DNA from: Patulibacter americanus DSM 16676
Lineage (GTDB): Bacteria; Actinomycetota; Thermoleophilia; Solirubrobacterales; Solirubrobacteraceae
Direction of reading: 5' to 3'
Length of the DNA: 64,000 nucleotides
Assembly: GCF_000420025.1 (NCBI RefSeq)
Contig: NZ_ATUD01000004.1
Span: 1 to 64,000 of the forward strand
Below are positions 51,418 to 60,329 of this stretch, piece after piece. The notes below the pieces were generated by a model. That model was not told the origin of the DNA. It made no database searches and saw only the letters and a list, made by a program, of their open reading frames with translations. The position numbers and the translations under genes are program-made. How positions within the stretch are numbered: the stretch's first letter is position 1; each line of letters opens with the position of its first letter.

Positions 51418-53742
51418 ATGAACCGCTCCCGCCGCACCCGTCCCCCGGCCGCCCCGCCAACGCCGTCCGCCGAGCCCGCGCCGCGGGGGATCGCCCGCGC
51501 GGTCGCCGCCGTCTCGGGGGCCTCCGCCCGGCGGCCCAAGCGCGTCGTCGCCCTCTGGCTCCTGCTCGTCGTCGCCTGCATCGTCGGCGGCGCGATGACC
51601 GGCACCCGCAGCCTCACGGCGGCGGAGCAGGGCATCGGCGAGTCCGGCCGGGCGAACACCCGGCTGGCCGGCTCCGACCTCCGTACCCCCGCGTCCGAGA
51701 CGGTGCTGATTCGCACGGGCGACGCCGCGACGACGACCGCGGTCGCCCGCGACCTGCGTGATCGCCTCGACACCGTGCGGGGCGTGGGGGCGATCGAGGG
51801 ACCGTTCGACAGCGGCCGCCGCGCCGCGGCGCTCACGACGGACGGCGGGCGCGTCGCGCTCGTCCAGGTCACGATGCGCGGCGACCCGGCCACGGCGAAG
51901 GAGCGGGTCGAGCCGGTGCAGGCGGCGGTGGGCGCGGTGGCCCGCGACCACCCCGGCGCGCGCCTCCAGCAGGCCGGGTCCGGAAGTCTCGACCGCGAGA
52001 TCGACGCCGTCGTGGCGGCCGACCTCAAGCGGGCCGAGCTCATCTCGCTCCCCCTGACCCTCGTCATCCTCGTGGTCGCGTTCGGGGCCCTCGTCGCGGC
52101 CTCCGTGCCCCTGCTGCTCGGCGTGACCGCGGTCGCGGCGGCCATGGGCGCGCTCGGGGCCGTCTCGCAGCTCGTGCCCAGCGGCGACACGACGGGGTCG
52201 CTCGTCGTGCTCATCGGGCTCGCCGTCGGGGTCGACTACTCCCTCTTCTACGTCCGCCGCGAGCGCGAGGAGCGCCGGGCCGGCCGCGGCCCCGAGGCTG
52301 CGCTGCGGGCCGCCTCGTCGTCCGTCGGCCGGGCGATCCTCGTCTCCGGCGTCACCGTGATGGTCGCCCTCGCGGGCCTGCTGCTGACGGGCATCCCGGC
52401 CTTCACCTCGATGGCCGTCGGCACGATCCTCGTCGTCGCCATCGCGCTCCTGGGCTCCCTGACCGTCCTGCCCGCGACGCTCGCCCTGCTGGGCGACCGC
52501 GTCGACCGCGGCCGCCTGCCGTTCGTCGCCCGCCGCCGCGACCGTCGCCGGGCCGCCGCGGCCGCCGCGGGCGCCGCGGCCCGGCCGACGGTGTGGGGCC
52601 GGATGGCCGGCGCGGTCACGCGTCGCCCCGCCGTCGCGCTGATCGCGTCCACCGCCGTCCTGCTCGCGATCGCCGCCCCGGCCCTGAACATGCGCACGGC
52701 CGAGAGCGGCATCGACTGGCTCCCGCAGGACCGGCCCACCGTCGCCGCCCAGGTCGCCATCGAGCGCGCCTTCCCCGGCGCGCCCGACGACGCGCGCATC
52801 GTGGTCACGGGCACCGGGCTGGACGGCGCCGGCGCGACCGCGCGCCTCGCGGCGCTGGGCACCCGGGCCGCGCGCGCCACCGGCGGCCGCGGTCCGGTCG
52901 ACGTGCGGGTGGCCCGGGACGGGCGCACCGCGCTCGTCTCCGCCCCGATGCCCGACCGCGGGCACGACGCCGCCGACGCGACGCTGCGCCGGCTCCGCGA
53001 CGACGTCGCGCCGACCGCGGCGACGGTCGTCCCCGGCGCCCGCGCGCTCGTGACCGGTACCGCGGCGGAGAGCGCCGACTTCAACGCCGTCCTCGCCGCC
53101 AAGCTCCCGCTGGTCCTCGGGTTCGTGCTCGGCCTGGCGTTCCTGCTGCTGCTCGCCGTGTTCCGCTCGCCGCGGCTCGCGGGCGCCGTCGTCGGGCTGA
53201 ACCTGCTCTCCGTCGGCGCCGCCTACGGGGCGGTCGTCGCGGTGTTCCAGGGCACCTGGGCCGAGGGGCTGCTCGGGTTCACGTCCTCCGGCAGCATCGT
53301 CGCCTGGTTCCCGCTCGTGGCCTTCGTGATCCTGTTCGGGCTCTCGATGGACTACAGCGTGCTCGTGCTCGAGCGGATGCGGGAGGCGCGGATCGCGGGG
53401 CGCTCGCCGCGCGAGGCGGCAGCGGAGGGCATCGCCGCCACCGCGGGCACCGTCACGAGCGCCGCGGTGGTGATGGTCGCCGTGTTCGCGATCTTCGCCA
53501 CCCTGGGCCTGCTCGAGCTCAAGCAGCTCGGCGTCGGCCTGTCCGTGGCGATCTTCGTCGACGCCACGATCGTCCGCGGCGTCGCCCTCCCCGCGGCAGT
53601 GACCCTGCTCGGCGAGCGCGCGTTCCGGCTGCCGCGCGCCCGGCGTGACCGCGGGGATCGGCGTCGCGCGCCCGTGGCGTGGGACGATGCGGCCCCGGTC
53701 CCCGCCGTCGCGGCGGGCCCGACGGACGCCGATGCACGCTGA
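51418..53742 (+). CDS. MMPL/RND-family transporter
   Basis: A 774-aa membrane protein with two repeats, each of one helix, a periplasmic domain and five helices. Family patterns are GLAVGVDYSLFYVRREREE in the first repeat and LFGLSMDYSVLVLERMREA in the second, the Asp-Tyr pair of MMPL proton relays. Such transporters export lipids or drugs across the actinobacterial membrane. CAGGCT (51405-51410) ends seven bases before the ATG. The 3' end overlaps the following kinase gene by 11 nt, which suggests the kinase senses a substrate or lipid state linked to the transporter. Confidence 0.93.
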   Translation: MNRSRRTRPPAAPPTPSAEPAPRGIARAVAAVSGASARRPKRVVALWLLLVVACIVGGAMTGTRSLTAAEQGIGESGRANTRLAGSDLRTPASETVLIRTGDAATTTAVARDLRDRLDTVRGVGAIEGPFDSGRRAAALTTDGGRVALVQVTMRGDPATAKERVEPVQAAVGAVARDHPGARLQQAGSGSLDREIDAVVAADLKRAELISLPLTLVILVVAFGALVAASVPLLLGVTAVAAAMGALGAVSQLVPSGDTTGSLVVLIGLAVGVDYSLFYVRREREERRAGRGPEAALRAASSSVGRAILVSGVTVMVALAGLLLTGIPAFTSMAVGTILVVAIALLGSLTVLPATLALLGDRVDRGRLPFVARRRDRRRAAAAAAGAAARPTVWGRMAGAVTRRPAVALIASTAVLLAIAAPALNMRTAESGIDWLPQDRPTVAAQVAIERAFPGAPDDARIVVTGTGLDGAGATARLAALGTRAARATGGRGPVDVRVARDGRTALVSAPMPDRGHDAADATLRRLRDDVAPTAATVVPGARALVTGTAAESADFNAVLAAKLPLVLGFVLGLAFLLLLAVFRSPRLAGAVVGLNLLSVGAAYGAVVAVFQGTWAEGLLGFTSSGSIVAWFPLVAFVILFGLSMDYSVLVLERMREARIAGRSPREAAAEGIAATAGTVTSAAVVMVAVFAIFATLGLLELKQLGVGLSVAIFVDATIVRGVALPAAVTLLGERAFRLPRARRDRGDRRRAPVAWDDAAPVPAVAAGPTDADAR

Positions 53743-54775
53743 GCACCCCCACGACCCGGCCGAGGAGCCCGACACCGTCCTCGGCCTGCAGGTCGCGTTC
53801 TCCGCGGTCGCGGGCTGCGTGGTCACCGTGGTCTGGGTGCTCACCGGATCCGCGGAGTTCTGGGCCGGTTGGGCGTGGCTCGGGCTCGTCGCGCTGCTGG
53901 CGGTCCACGTGCTGGTGCGGTACGCGGTGCGGGCGCCCGCCGGCGGCCGCCGCGACTACCGCGTGGCCCTCGGCGCCCTGGCAATCGTGGCGGCAATCCA
54001 GCCCGTGGTCTGGCTGCTCGGCGGGCAGGGGCCGTTCTGGCCGGCGTGGCCGCTGCTGGCGATCGCGGCGATCGCGGCGACGCTGGCCGCGATCGTCCAC
54101 CGCCGTCGGCTGCCGTGGGTCCGGGCCCAGGCCGCGCTCGAGGCGCGGGTCGACGTGCTGACCCGCACCCGCAGCGGCGCGCTCGACGTCCAGGCCCAGC
54201 AGCTGCGGCGGATCGAACGCGACCTCCACGACGGCGCGCAGGTGCGGCTCGTGGCGCTGGCGATGCGGCTGGGCCGCGCCGAGGCGCGGCTCGACGACGC
54301 CGGCGACCCCGTCACGCGCGACCTCGTCCGGGGTGCGCGCGAGGAGGCGACGGCCGCGATCGCCGAGCTGCGCGACCTGGCCCGCGGCATCGCCCCGCCC
54401 GTGCTCGCCGACCGGGGCCTGGCGGCGGCCGCCGAGGCGCTCGGCCGGCGCTCGGGCTCGCCCGTGACGGTGAGCGCCAGGCTCGACGACCGGCCGGCGC
54501 CCGTCGTGGAGTCGGCCGCCTACTTCGTGGTCGCCGAGGCGCTGGCCAACGCGGCCAAGCACGTGCCCGGTGCGCCCGTGAGCGTGGCGCTGACCACGGC
54601 GGAGCACCGCCTGATCGTCGAGGTGCTCGACGAGGGCGGGGGAGGCGCGGACGCCTCGGGCTCCGGCCTCACCGGCCTGCGCCACCGCGTCGAGGCGCTG
54701 GACGGCACGCTCGTCGTGCGCGACGTCCCCGCGACCGGGACCCTCGTCCGGGCGGAGCTGCCGTGCGTGCCGTGA
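53732..54775 (+). CDS. NarL-type sensor histidine kinase
   Basis: A 347-aa kinase with four N-terminal transmembrane helices and almost no extracytoplasmic loop. Then comes a HisKA_3 helix (RIERDLHDGAQVRLVALAMRL, phospho-His in the LHDGAQ box) and an HATPase with VVAEALANAAKHVPG and GSGLTGLRHRVEALDG. It is an intramembrane-sensing kinase. Overlaps the response-regulator gene by 13 nt. Confidence 0.92.
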   Translation: MHAEHPHDPAEEPDTVLGLQVAFSAVAGCVVTVVWVLTGSAEFWAGWAWLGLVALLAVHVLVRYAVRAPAGGRRDYRVALGALAIVAAIQPVVWLLGGQGPFWPAWPLLAIAAIAATLAAIVHRRRLPWVRAQAALEARVDVLTRTRSGALDVQAQQLRRIERDLHDGAQVRLVALAMRLGRAEARLDDAGDPVTRDLVRGAREEATAAIAELRDLARGIAPPVLADRGLAAAAEALGRRSGSPVTVSARLDDRPAPVVESAAYFVVAEALANAAKHVPGAPVSVALTTAEHRLIVEVLDEGGGGADASGSGLTGLRHRVEALDGTLVVRDVPATGTLVRAELPCVP

Positions 54776-55419
54776 TCGTCGAGGACCACGCGCTCCTGCG
54801 GGAGGGCCTGATCTCGCTGCTGCGCGAGCACGACGTCGAGGTCGTCGCGCACGCGGAGGACGCCGAGGGCCTGCTGCGCATCGTGCGCGGGCACCAACCG
54901 GACCTGGCGATCGTCGACGTGCGCCTGCCGCCGACGTTCACGGACGAGGGTGTGCGCGCCGCGATCGCCGCCCGCGCGGAGCACCCCACCCTGGCGGTGC
55001 TCGTGCTCTCGGCCTACGTCGAGCCGGTCTACACCGCGGAGCTGTTGGCCTCGGGCGGGGGAGGCGGCGTCGGCTACCTGCTGAAGGAGCGCGTCGGGGA
55101 CGTCCGCGCGTTCATGGACGCCGTGCGGCGCGTCGCGGACGGCGGCACCGCGCTGGACCGCGAGGTCGTGGCGGAGCTGGTGCGTGACCACGGCCGCGGC
55201 AACTCGGCCTTGGACGGCCTGACGCCGCGGGAGCGCGAGGTGCTCGAGCTGATGGCCGAGGGCCGCACGAACGCCGGCATTGCCGAGGCCCTCGTCGTCA
55301 CCGGCGGCGCGGTCGAGAAGCACGTGACGAGCATCTTCGCGAAGCTCGGCCTCCCCGCCTCGCAGGGCGACCACCGCCGGGTCCTGGCGGTCCTCGCCTA
55401 CCTCCGCGCCGTGGGCTAA
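54763..55419 (+). CDS. NarL/LuxR-family response regulator
   Basis: A 218-aa regulator. The receiver domain has phospho-acceptor Asp52 (LAIVDVRLPP). The LuxR helix-turn-helix is LTPREREVLELMAEGRTNAGIAEAL followed by EKHVTSIFAKLGL. The GTG at 54763 gives the canonical start VRAVIVEDHALLREGL; a GTG at 54772 overlapping the kinase stop would remove the first strand. Its stop codon overlaps the convergent SDR stop (CTAA). It probably controls the MMPL gene upstream. Confidence 0.92.
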   Translation: MRAVIVEDHALLREGLISLLREHDVEVVAHAEDAEGLLRIVRGHQPDLAIVDVRLPPTFTDEGVRAAIAARAEHPTLAVLVLSAYVEPVYTAELLASGGGGGVGYLLKERVGDVRAFMDAVRRVADGGTALDREVVAELVRDHGRGNSALDGLTPREREVLELMAEGRTNAGIAEALVVTGGAVEKHVTSIFAKLGLPASQGDHRRVLAVLAYLRAVG

Positions 55420-56180
55420 CTCTGCTGCTCGGTGGGGCGGACGAGGACCTCGTTGATCGCCACGTGGCGGGGGCGCGTGACGATGTAGGAGATCGCGTCG
55501 GCGATGTCCTCCGCGCGCAGCTTCTCCACGCCCTCGAAGCGGCTGTCCACCGTCGGACGGATCTCGTCGCGGTTGTGGCTGATGAGCTCGGTCTCGACGG
55601 CGCCCGGCTCCATCAGGGAGACCCGCACGTGGCGCTGGGTCACCTCCTGGCGCAGGCCCTCGGAGAACGCGCCGACGGCGTGCTTCGTGGCGTTGTAGAC
55701 GGCCGAGCCGTTGCGGGCGATGCGGCCGGCGAGGGACGAGACGTTGACGAGGTCGGCGACGCCGCGGGGGTCGTGGGCGGCGGCCTTCAGCAGGTGGGGG
55801 AGCGCGGCGTGGGCCACGTACATGAGGCCCTGCACGTTGATCGCGAGCATCCGGTCCCACTCGTCGACGGGCGCGTCCTCCACGGGCCCGAGCAGCATCA
55901 CGCCGGCGTTGTTGATGACGGTGTCGAGCCGGCCGAACTCCCCCACGGTCCGCTCGACGGCGCCGATCGCGGCGTCGCGGTCGGTCACGTCGGCCTCGAC
56001 GACGAGCGCGCGGGCGCCGGCGCCGCGGATCCGCTCCGCGAGGGCCTCGAGGCGGTCGCCCCGGCGGGCGACGAGGCTCACGGCGGCGCCCTCCACGGCG
56101 AGGGCGAGAGCCGTCGCCTCGCCGATCCCCGAGCTGGCGCCCGTCACGAGGGCCGTCGTTCCGGTCAAGCGCTGTGCCAT
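55416..56180 (-). CDS. Short-chain dehydrogenase/reductase
   Basis: A 254-aa classical SDR. The cofactor motif is TALVTGASSGIGEATALALA, followed by NNAGVMLLGP, the catalytic Ser in NVSSLAGRI and YNATKHAVGAF (YxxxK). Arg38-39 after strand 2 (SLVARRGDR) points to NADP preference. Substrate unknown; the style is of the YdfG/serine-dehydrogenase-like group. TAGGGT (56192-56187) ends six bases before the ATG: leaderless. Confidence 0.93.
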   Translation of the reverse strand: MAQRLTGTTALVTGASSGIGEATALALAVEGAAVSLVARRGDRLEALAERIRGAGARALVVEADVTDRDAAIGAVERTVGEFGRLDTVINNAGVMLLGPVEDAPVDEWDRMLAINVQGLMYVAHAALPHLLKAAAHDPRGVADLVNVSSLAGRIARNGSAVYNATKHAVGAFSEGLRQEVTQRHVRVSLMEPGAVETELISHNRDEIRPTVDSRFEGVEKLRAEDIADAISYIVTRPRHVAINEVLVRPTEQQS

Positions 56181-56251
56181 GACCCGACCCTAGCCGGTGG
56201 GCCCGGGGGGCCGGTCGCCACGGCGTGAACCGCGGTGCGACGCGTGCGGCG

Positions 56252-57238
<987 letters not shown>

Positions 57239-57310
57239 TCCCCGATGATGGCAGGCCGGGGAACCGGCTGGGTGCGGCTGCTCCGGTTGGGAGGTCGCGA
57301 AAGCGGCCGA

Positions 57311-57349
57311 CCGCCCGTCCCGCGCGCACGGGGCGCACGGGACGGGCGG
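57311..57349 (-). terminator. Terminator downstream of phosphoesterase A
   Basis: CCGCCCGTCCCG (57311-57322) pairs perfectly with CGGGACGGGCGG (57338-57349). An inner GCGC/GCGC pair extends the stem. It lies 12 nt after the stop of the minus-strand gene. Confidence 0.75.
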
Positions 57350-57361
57350 GGGATCAGGCGC

Positions 57362-60091
57362 TCAGCGCACGCGGAGCGTGACGGAGCCGCTGCGAGCGGC
57401 GATCGCGTCGGTGCCCGCGAAGCGGACGGCGACGCGGTGCTTGCCGGCGCGGACGCCGGAGACCGTCAAGCGGGCCACGCCGTCCTTCACGGCCAGCGCG
57501 CGACGGACCTTGCGGCCGTCGACCGAGACCGCCATCTTGCCGTCGGGGCGGCTGATGCCGGCGGCCTTCACGCGGAACGTGAGGGCGAGGCGGGCGCGGC
57601 CCGCGACGCGGGCCTTGACCGAGACCGTCGGGCGCAGACGCGCGACGCGCACGGCGGTGCGGGAGGCGGCGGTCGCCGTCTGGCCGGCCGCGGCGGCGGC
57701 CACGCGCACCGAGATGCGGCGACCGGCGTCGGCGGAGCCCAGGCGGTGCGTGGCCCCGGTGGCGCCGGCGATGGGCTGACCGTCACGGAGCCACTGGTAC
57801 TGGAACGCGACGCCGGTGGAGATCGACCAGGAGCCGGCCTCGGCGCGCAGGGTGCGGCCGACGCGGGCGGTGCCACGCACGCGCGGGCCGGAGCCGTCGA
57901 CGGAGACGAGCTTCGTCGGGGCGGGGGTCGCGACGGGCGGGACGGGCGTGCCCGTGCCGGGCGGCGTCACGATCGGACCGGGCGTCTCAGGCGTGCCGGG
58001 GGTCTCCGGCGTGCCGGGCGTCGGCGGGGCCTGGACGCGGGCGGTCAGCCACTGCGAGGACTCGAGGGCGTGGTCGACGATGCGGGTCTCGCCGATGCAG
58101 CCGTTCCAGCCCGCGCCGGCCTTGTCGTTCTCCCAGTTGGCGCCGAGGAGCCACGACATGCCCTTGTTGAAGCTCATGCCCTTCGCGTCGTCCCGGTTGC
58201 GCAGGACCGGGGCGCCGTCGACGGACATCGTGATGACGCCGTCCTTGTTGACGATCGCCACGTGCGACCAGCTGTCGACCATGATCTCGCCGGACCACGC
58301 GACCCGGTCGTCCTTCGTCGCCTCGCCGGGCAGGACGGAGAACTGGAACTCGCGCAGGTTCGAGATGCCGAGGACGGCCGGCGAGACGTAGTACGACCAG
58401 TCGCTCTTCGGCGTGCCCGGGATCTTCGAGCGGTTGCCGGAGCGCGTCAGGATCTTGCTCCACTGGTTCGCGTCGGCGGTCCAGCTCTTGTCCATCTTGA
58501 CGAACGTCTCGATGGTGTAGCCGTCCTCCAGCTCGACATCGTTCGCCGGGGCGTTCGCGGCCGTCGAGAGGTAGCTGAACCGGCCCTTCGTGTTGTCGCT
58601 GTTCTTGAAGCAGATCGCGGCGTCGTCGGACGAGAAGCCCGGCAGGTCGTTGCGCTGGATCGTCACGTCGCCGATCTCGGCGGTGGTGGAACCGGAGGTC
58701 GCGATCGGCACCCGGCGCAGGTCGTTCTTGCCGGTGACGTCCGGCATGGCGGCGCCCTCGGGAAGCACGCCGTTCGGTGCGGACTCGGCCGAGCCCGGGC
58801 GCCAGTGCGCCACGGTGCCGTCGACCTTCGGGTAGTCCTCGCGGTTCTGCGCCTTCGCCGGCGGCGTCGTCGACGGCTCGGTGTAGCCGTTCAGCACGAT
58901 CTCCTTGGCGCGCTCGGTGCGCGAGGTGCCGCTGGGCTGCGGGGCGGCTGCGCTGAAGTTCGCGTTGAAGCTCTTGAAGCGCGCGTCGAAGTCGAACGGG
59001 ATCCCGTACTGCTGGTGCTTGCCCTTGAGCACCGCCTGGTCGAAGGGCGTCAGGAGCTCCTTGGGCTTCGTGACGACCCAGGGCGAGATGGCCTCGGCGT
59101 TGATGCGCTTGTTCGTGAAGTCGAACTCGTAGAGGCCCAGGTAGCCGTTGCCGCCCTGGTACGCCATCTGGTAGTCGACGAGCACCTGGTGCACGTCGTG
59201 TCCGAACTTGTTCTTCTTCGTCAGGCGCGTGGCGCCGTGGGAGTGCCCGTTCAGGGTCAGGAAGATCTGATCGTTCTCGTTGATCAGCTTGTCCCACACC
59301 CGCTGGCCGTACTCCGTCACGAGCGCGGTCTCCGCGTCGGCCTCGACGGCGATGAGCGAGTGGGTCGTGAGGATGACCGGCAGCGTCGGGTTGGCCTTGA
59401 TGACGTCGTTCGCCCACTGGAGCGTGGCGTCGGAGGACCGCCAGGAGAGGGCGAGGACGAGGAACGTGCGGCCCTCGGCGGTGAACGTGTGCGCGGTGTT
59501 GAACCCCGTGGGGTCCATCGCCTTGAAGGTGGCCGTCTGCGCGGCGGCGCGTGCCCGGGTGAACGTCTTGCGGTAGCGCTCCTCCGCGCCGGCCGTCTCG
59601 TCGGCCTCCTTCGTGATGTCGGTGTCGTACGCCGACGAGTTGCGCAGGTCGTGGTTCCCGGGGAGGACGGAGTACGGGATGGCCCCGTTCTCGAGGTTCT
59701 TCATCGCGCTGTCCGCGACGGTCCACTCCGCGGCCACGCTGGCGCGGTCGACGACATCGCCGAGATGGGCGACGAACGGGATGTCGAGCTCCCGCGCGTT
59801 CTTCGCCAGCCAGGACGTCTGCGACTCGAACGGGTTGGAGCCGAACTTCGCGAACTGGTTCGAGGTGCCCGGGATGCCGTAGCGCGAGTAGAACTGCGTG
59901 TCGGGCAGGACGCCGAACGTGAAGCTCGAGACCTCCTTCACGTCGGTGGGCGTGGGGACGGCCGAGGCGGTGCCGGCGAGCGGGCCGGCGGCGAGGAGGC
60001 CACCGGTCGCGAGGGCGGCGGCCGCGAGGCGGCCGAGACCCGCGCGCGAGCGGCGGTCTGACCCAGGGAGGGGGGCGTGCGGTGTGGGCAC
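57362..60091 (-). CDS. Secreted calcineurin-like phosphoesterase with LamG and Ig-like domains (copy A)
   Basis: A 909-aa secreted protein. A signal peptide ends near GTASAVPTP. The metallophosphoesterase core (about 45-330) has VLPDTQFYSR, HLGDVVDRASV, SVLPGNHDLRN, ILTTHSLIA and LNGHSHGAT, the dimetal ligand set with Gln in place of the first His. A concanavalin/LamG-like domain follows (ETFVKMDKSWTADAN, GWNGCIGETRIVDHALE). After a Pro/Thr-rich linker come an Ig-like module (YQWLRDGQPIAGATGATHRL) and a basic beta C-terminal domain. Substrate unknown, possibly extracellular nucleotides, DNA or phospholipid. GTG start with AAGGA 9 nt upstream. Confidence 0.9.
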   Translation of the reverse strand: MPTPHAPLPGSDRRSRAGLGRLAAAALATGGLLAAGPLAGTASAVPTPTDVKEVSSFTFGVLPDTQFYSRYGIPGTSNQFAKFGSNPFESQTSWLAKNARELDIPFVAHLGDVVDRASVAAEWTVADSAMKNLENGAIPYSVLPGNHDLRNSSAYDTDITKEADETAGAEERYRKTFTRARAAAQTATFKAMDPTGFNTAHTFTAEGRTFLVLALSWRSSDATLQWANDVIKANPTLPVILTTHSLIAVEADAETALVTEYGQRVWDKLINENDQIFLTLNGHSHGATRLTKKNKFGHDVHQVLVDYQMAYQGGNGYLGLYEFDFTNKRINAEAISPWVVTKPKELLTPFDQAVLKGKHQQYGIPFDFDARFKSFNANFSAAAPQPSGTSRTERAKEIVLNGYTEPSTTPPAKAQNREDYPKVDGTVAHWRPGSAESAPNGVLPEGAAMPDVTGKNDLRRVPIATSGSTTAEIGDVTIQRNDLPGFSSDDAAICFKNSDNTKGRFSYLSTAANAPANDVELEDGYTIETFVKMDKSWTADANQWSKILTRSGNRSKIPGTPKSDWSYYVSPAVLGISNLREFQFSVLPGEATKDDRVAWSGEIMVDSWSHVAIVNKDGVITMSVDGAPVLRNRDDAKGMSFNKGMSWLLGANWENDKAGAGWNGCIGETRIVDHALESSQWLTARVQAPPTPGTPETPGTPETPGPIVTPPGTGTPVPPVATPAPTKLVSVDGSGPRVRGTARVGRTLRAEAGSWSISTGVAFQYQWLRDGQPIAGATGATHRLGSADAGRRISVRVAAAAAGQTATAASRTAVRVARLRPTVSVKARVAGRARLALTFRVKAAGISRPDGKMAVSVDGRKVRRALAVKDGVARLTVSGVRAGKHRVAVRFAGTDAIAARSGSVTLRVR

Positions 60092-60240
60092 GGAGAGGTC
60101 CTTCTTCGGAGGGGAACGTGGCGGCCCGACGGTCGTCCGGCGCGCGGCGACGCACGCTGGCAGCGTGTACGGCGGCTCCTTGTCGCCCGCTCGTGTCCGC
60201 CCGGTGAATAACCAGAGAACCGCGTGACAGGTCGTCACGG
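60092..60240 (-). promoter_or_regulatory. Duplicated promoter/leader of phosphoesterase A
   Basis: Nearly the whole stretch aligns with 63060-63200. Shared blocks include TTCACC (minus strand, near 60205), the run GGGCGACAAGG-GCCGCCGTACACGCTG and the ribosome site GAAGAAGGACC. CACGCTG-G-CAGCGTG (60153-60167) is a perfect 7-bp dyad in this copy only. Confidence 0.5.
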
Positions 60241-60273
60241 GGCGTTCCATCCGCCTCCCCCGACCGGGGGGGA

Positions 60274-60312
60274 CGGGAGGGCCGCGACCCCCGAGGGGCG
60301 GCTGCCCTCCCG
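60274..60312 (-). terminator. Terminator downstream of phosphoesterase B
   Basis: CGGGAGGG (60274-60281) pairs with CCCTCCCG (60305-60312), with an inner CCCC-GA-GGGG stem. It lies 18 nt after the stop of the minus-strand gene. Confidence 0.7.
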
Positions 60313-60329
60313 AGGCCGCGGCCCGTCGC

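Noticed and set aside
54772-54774. GTG overlapping the kinase stop as the LuxR-type regulator start
   Set aside because: It would delete the first residues of the receiver domain's first strand; 54763 gives the usual N terminus.
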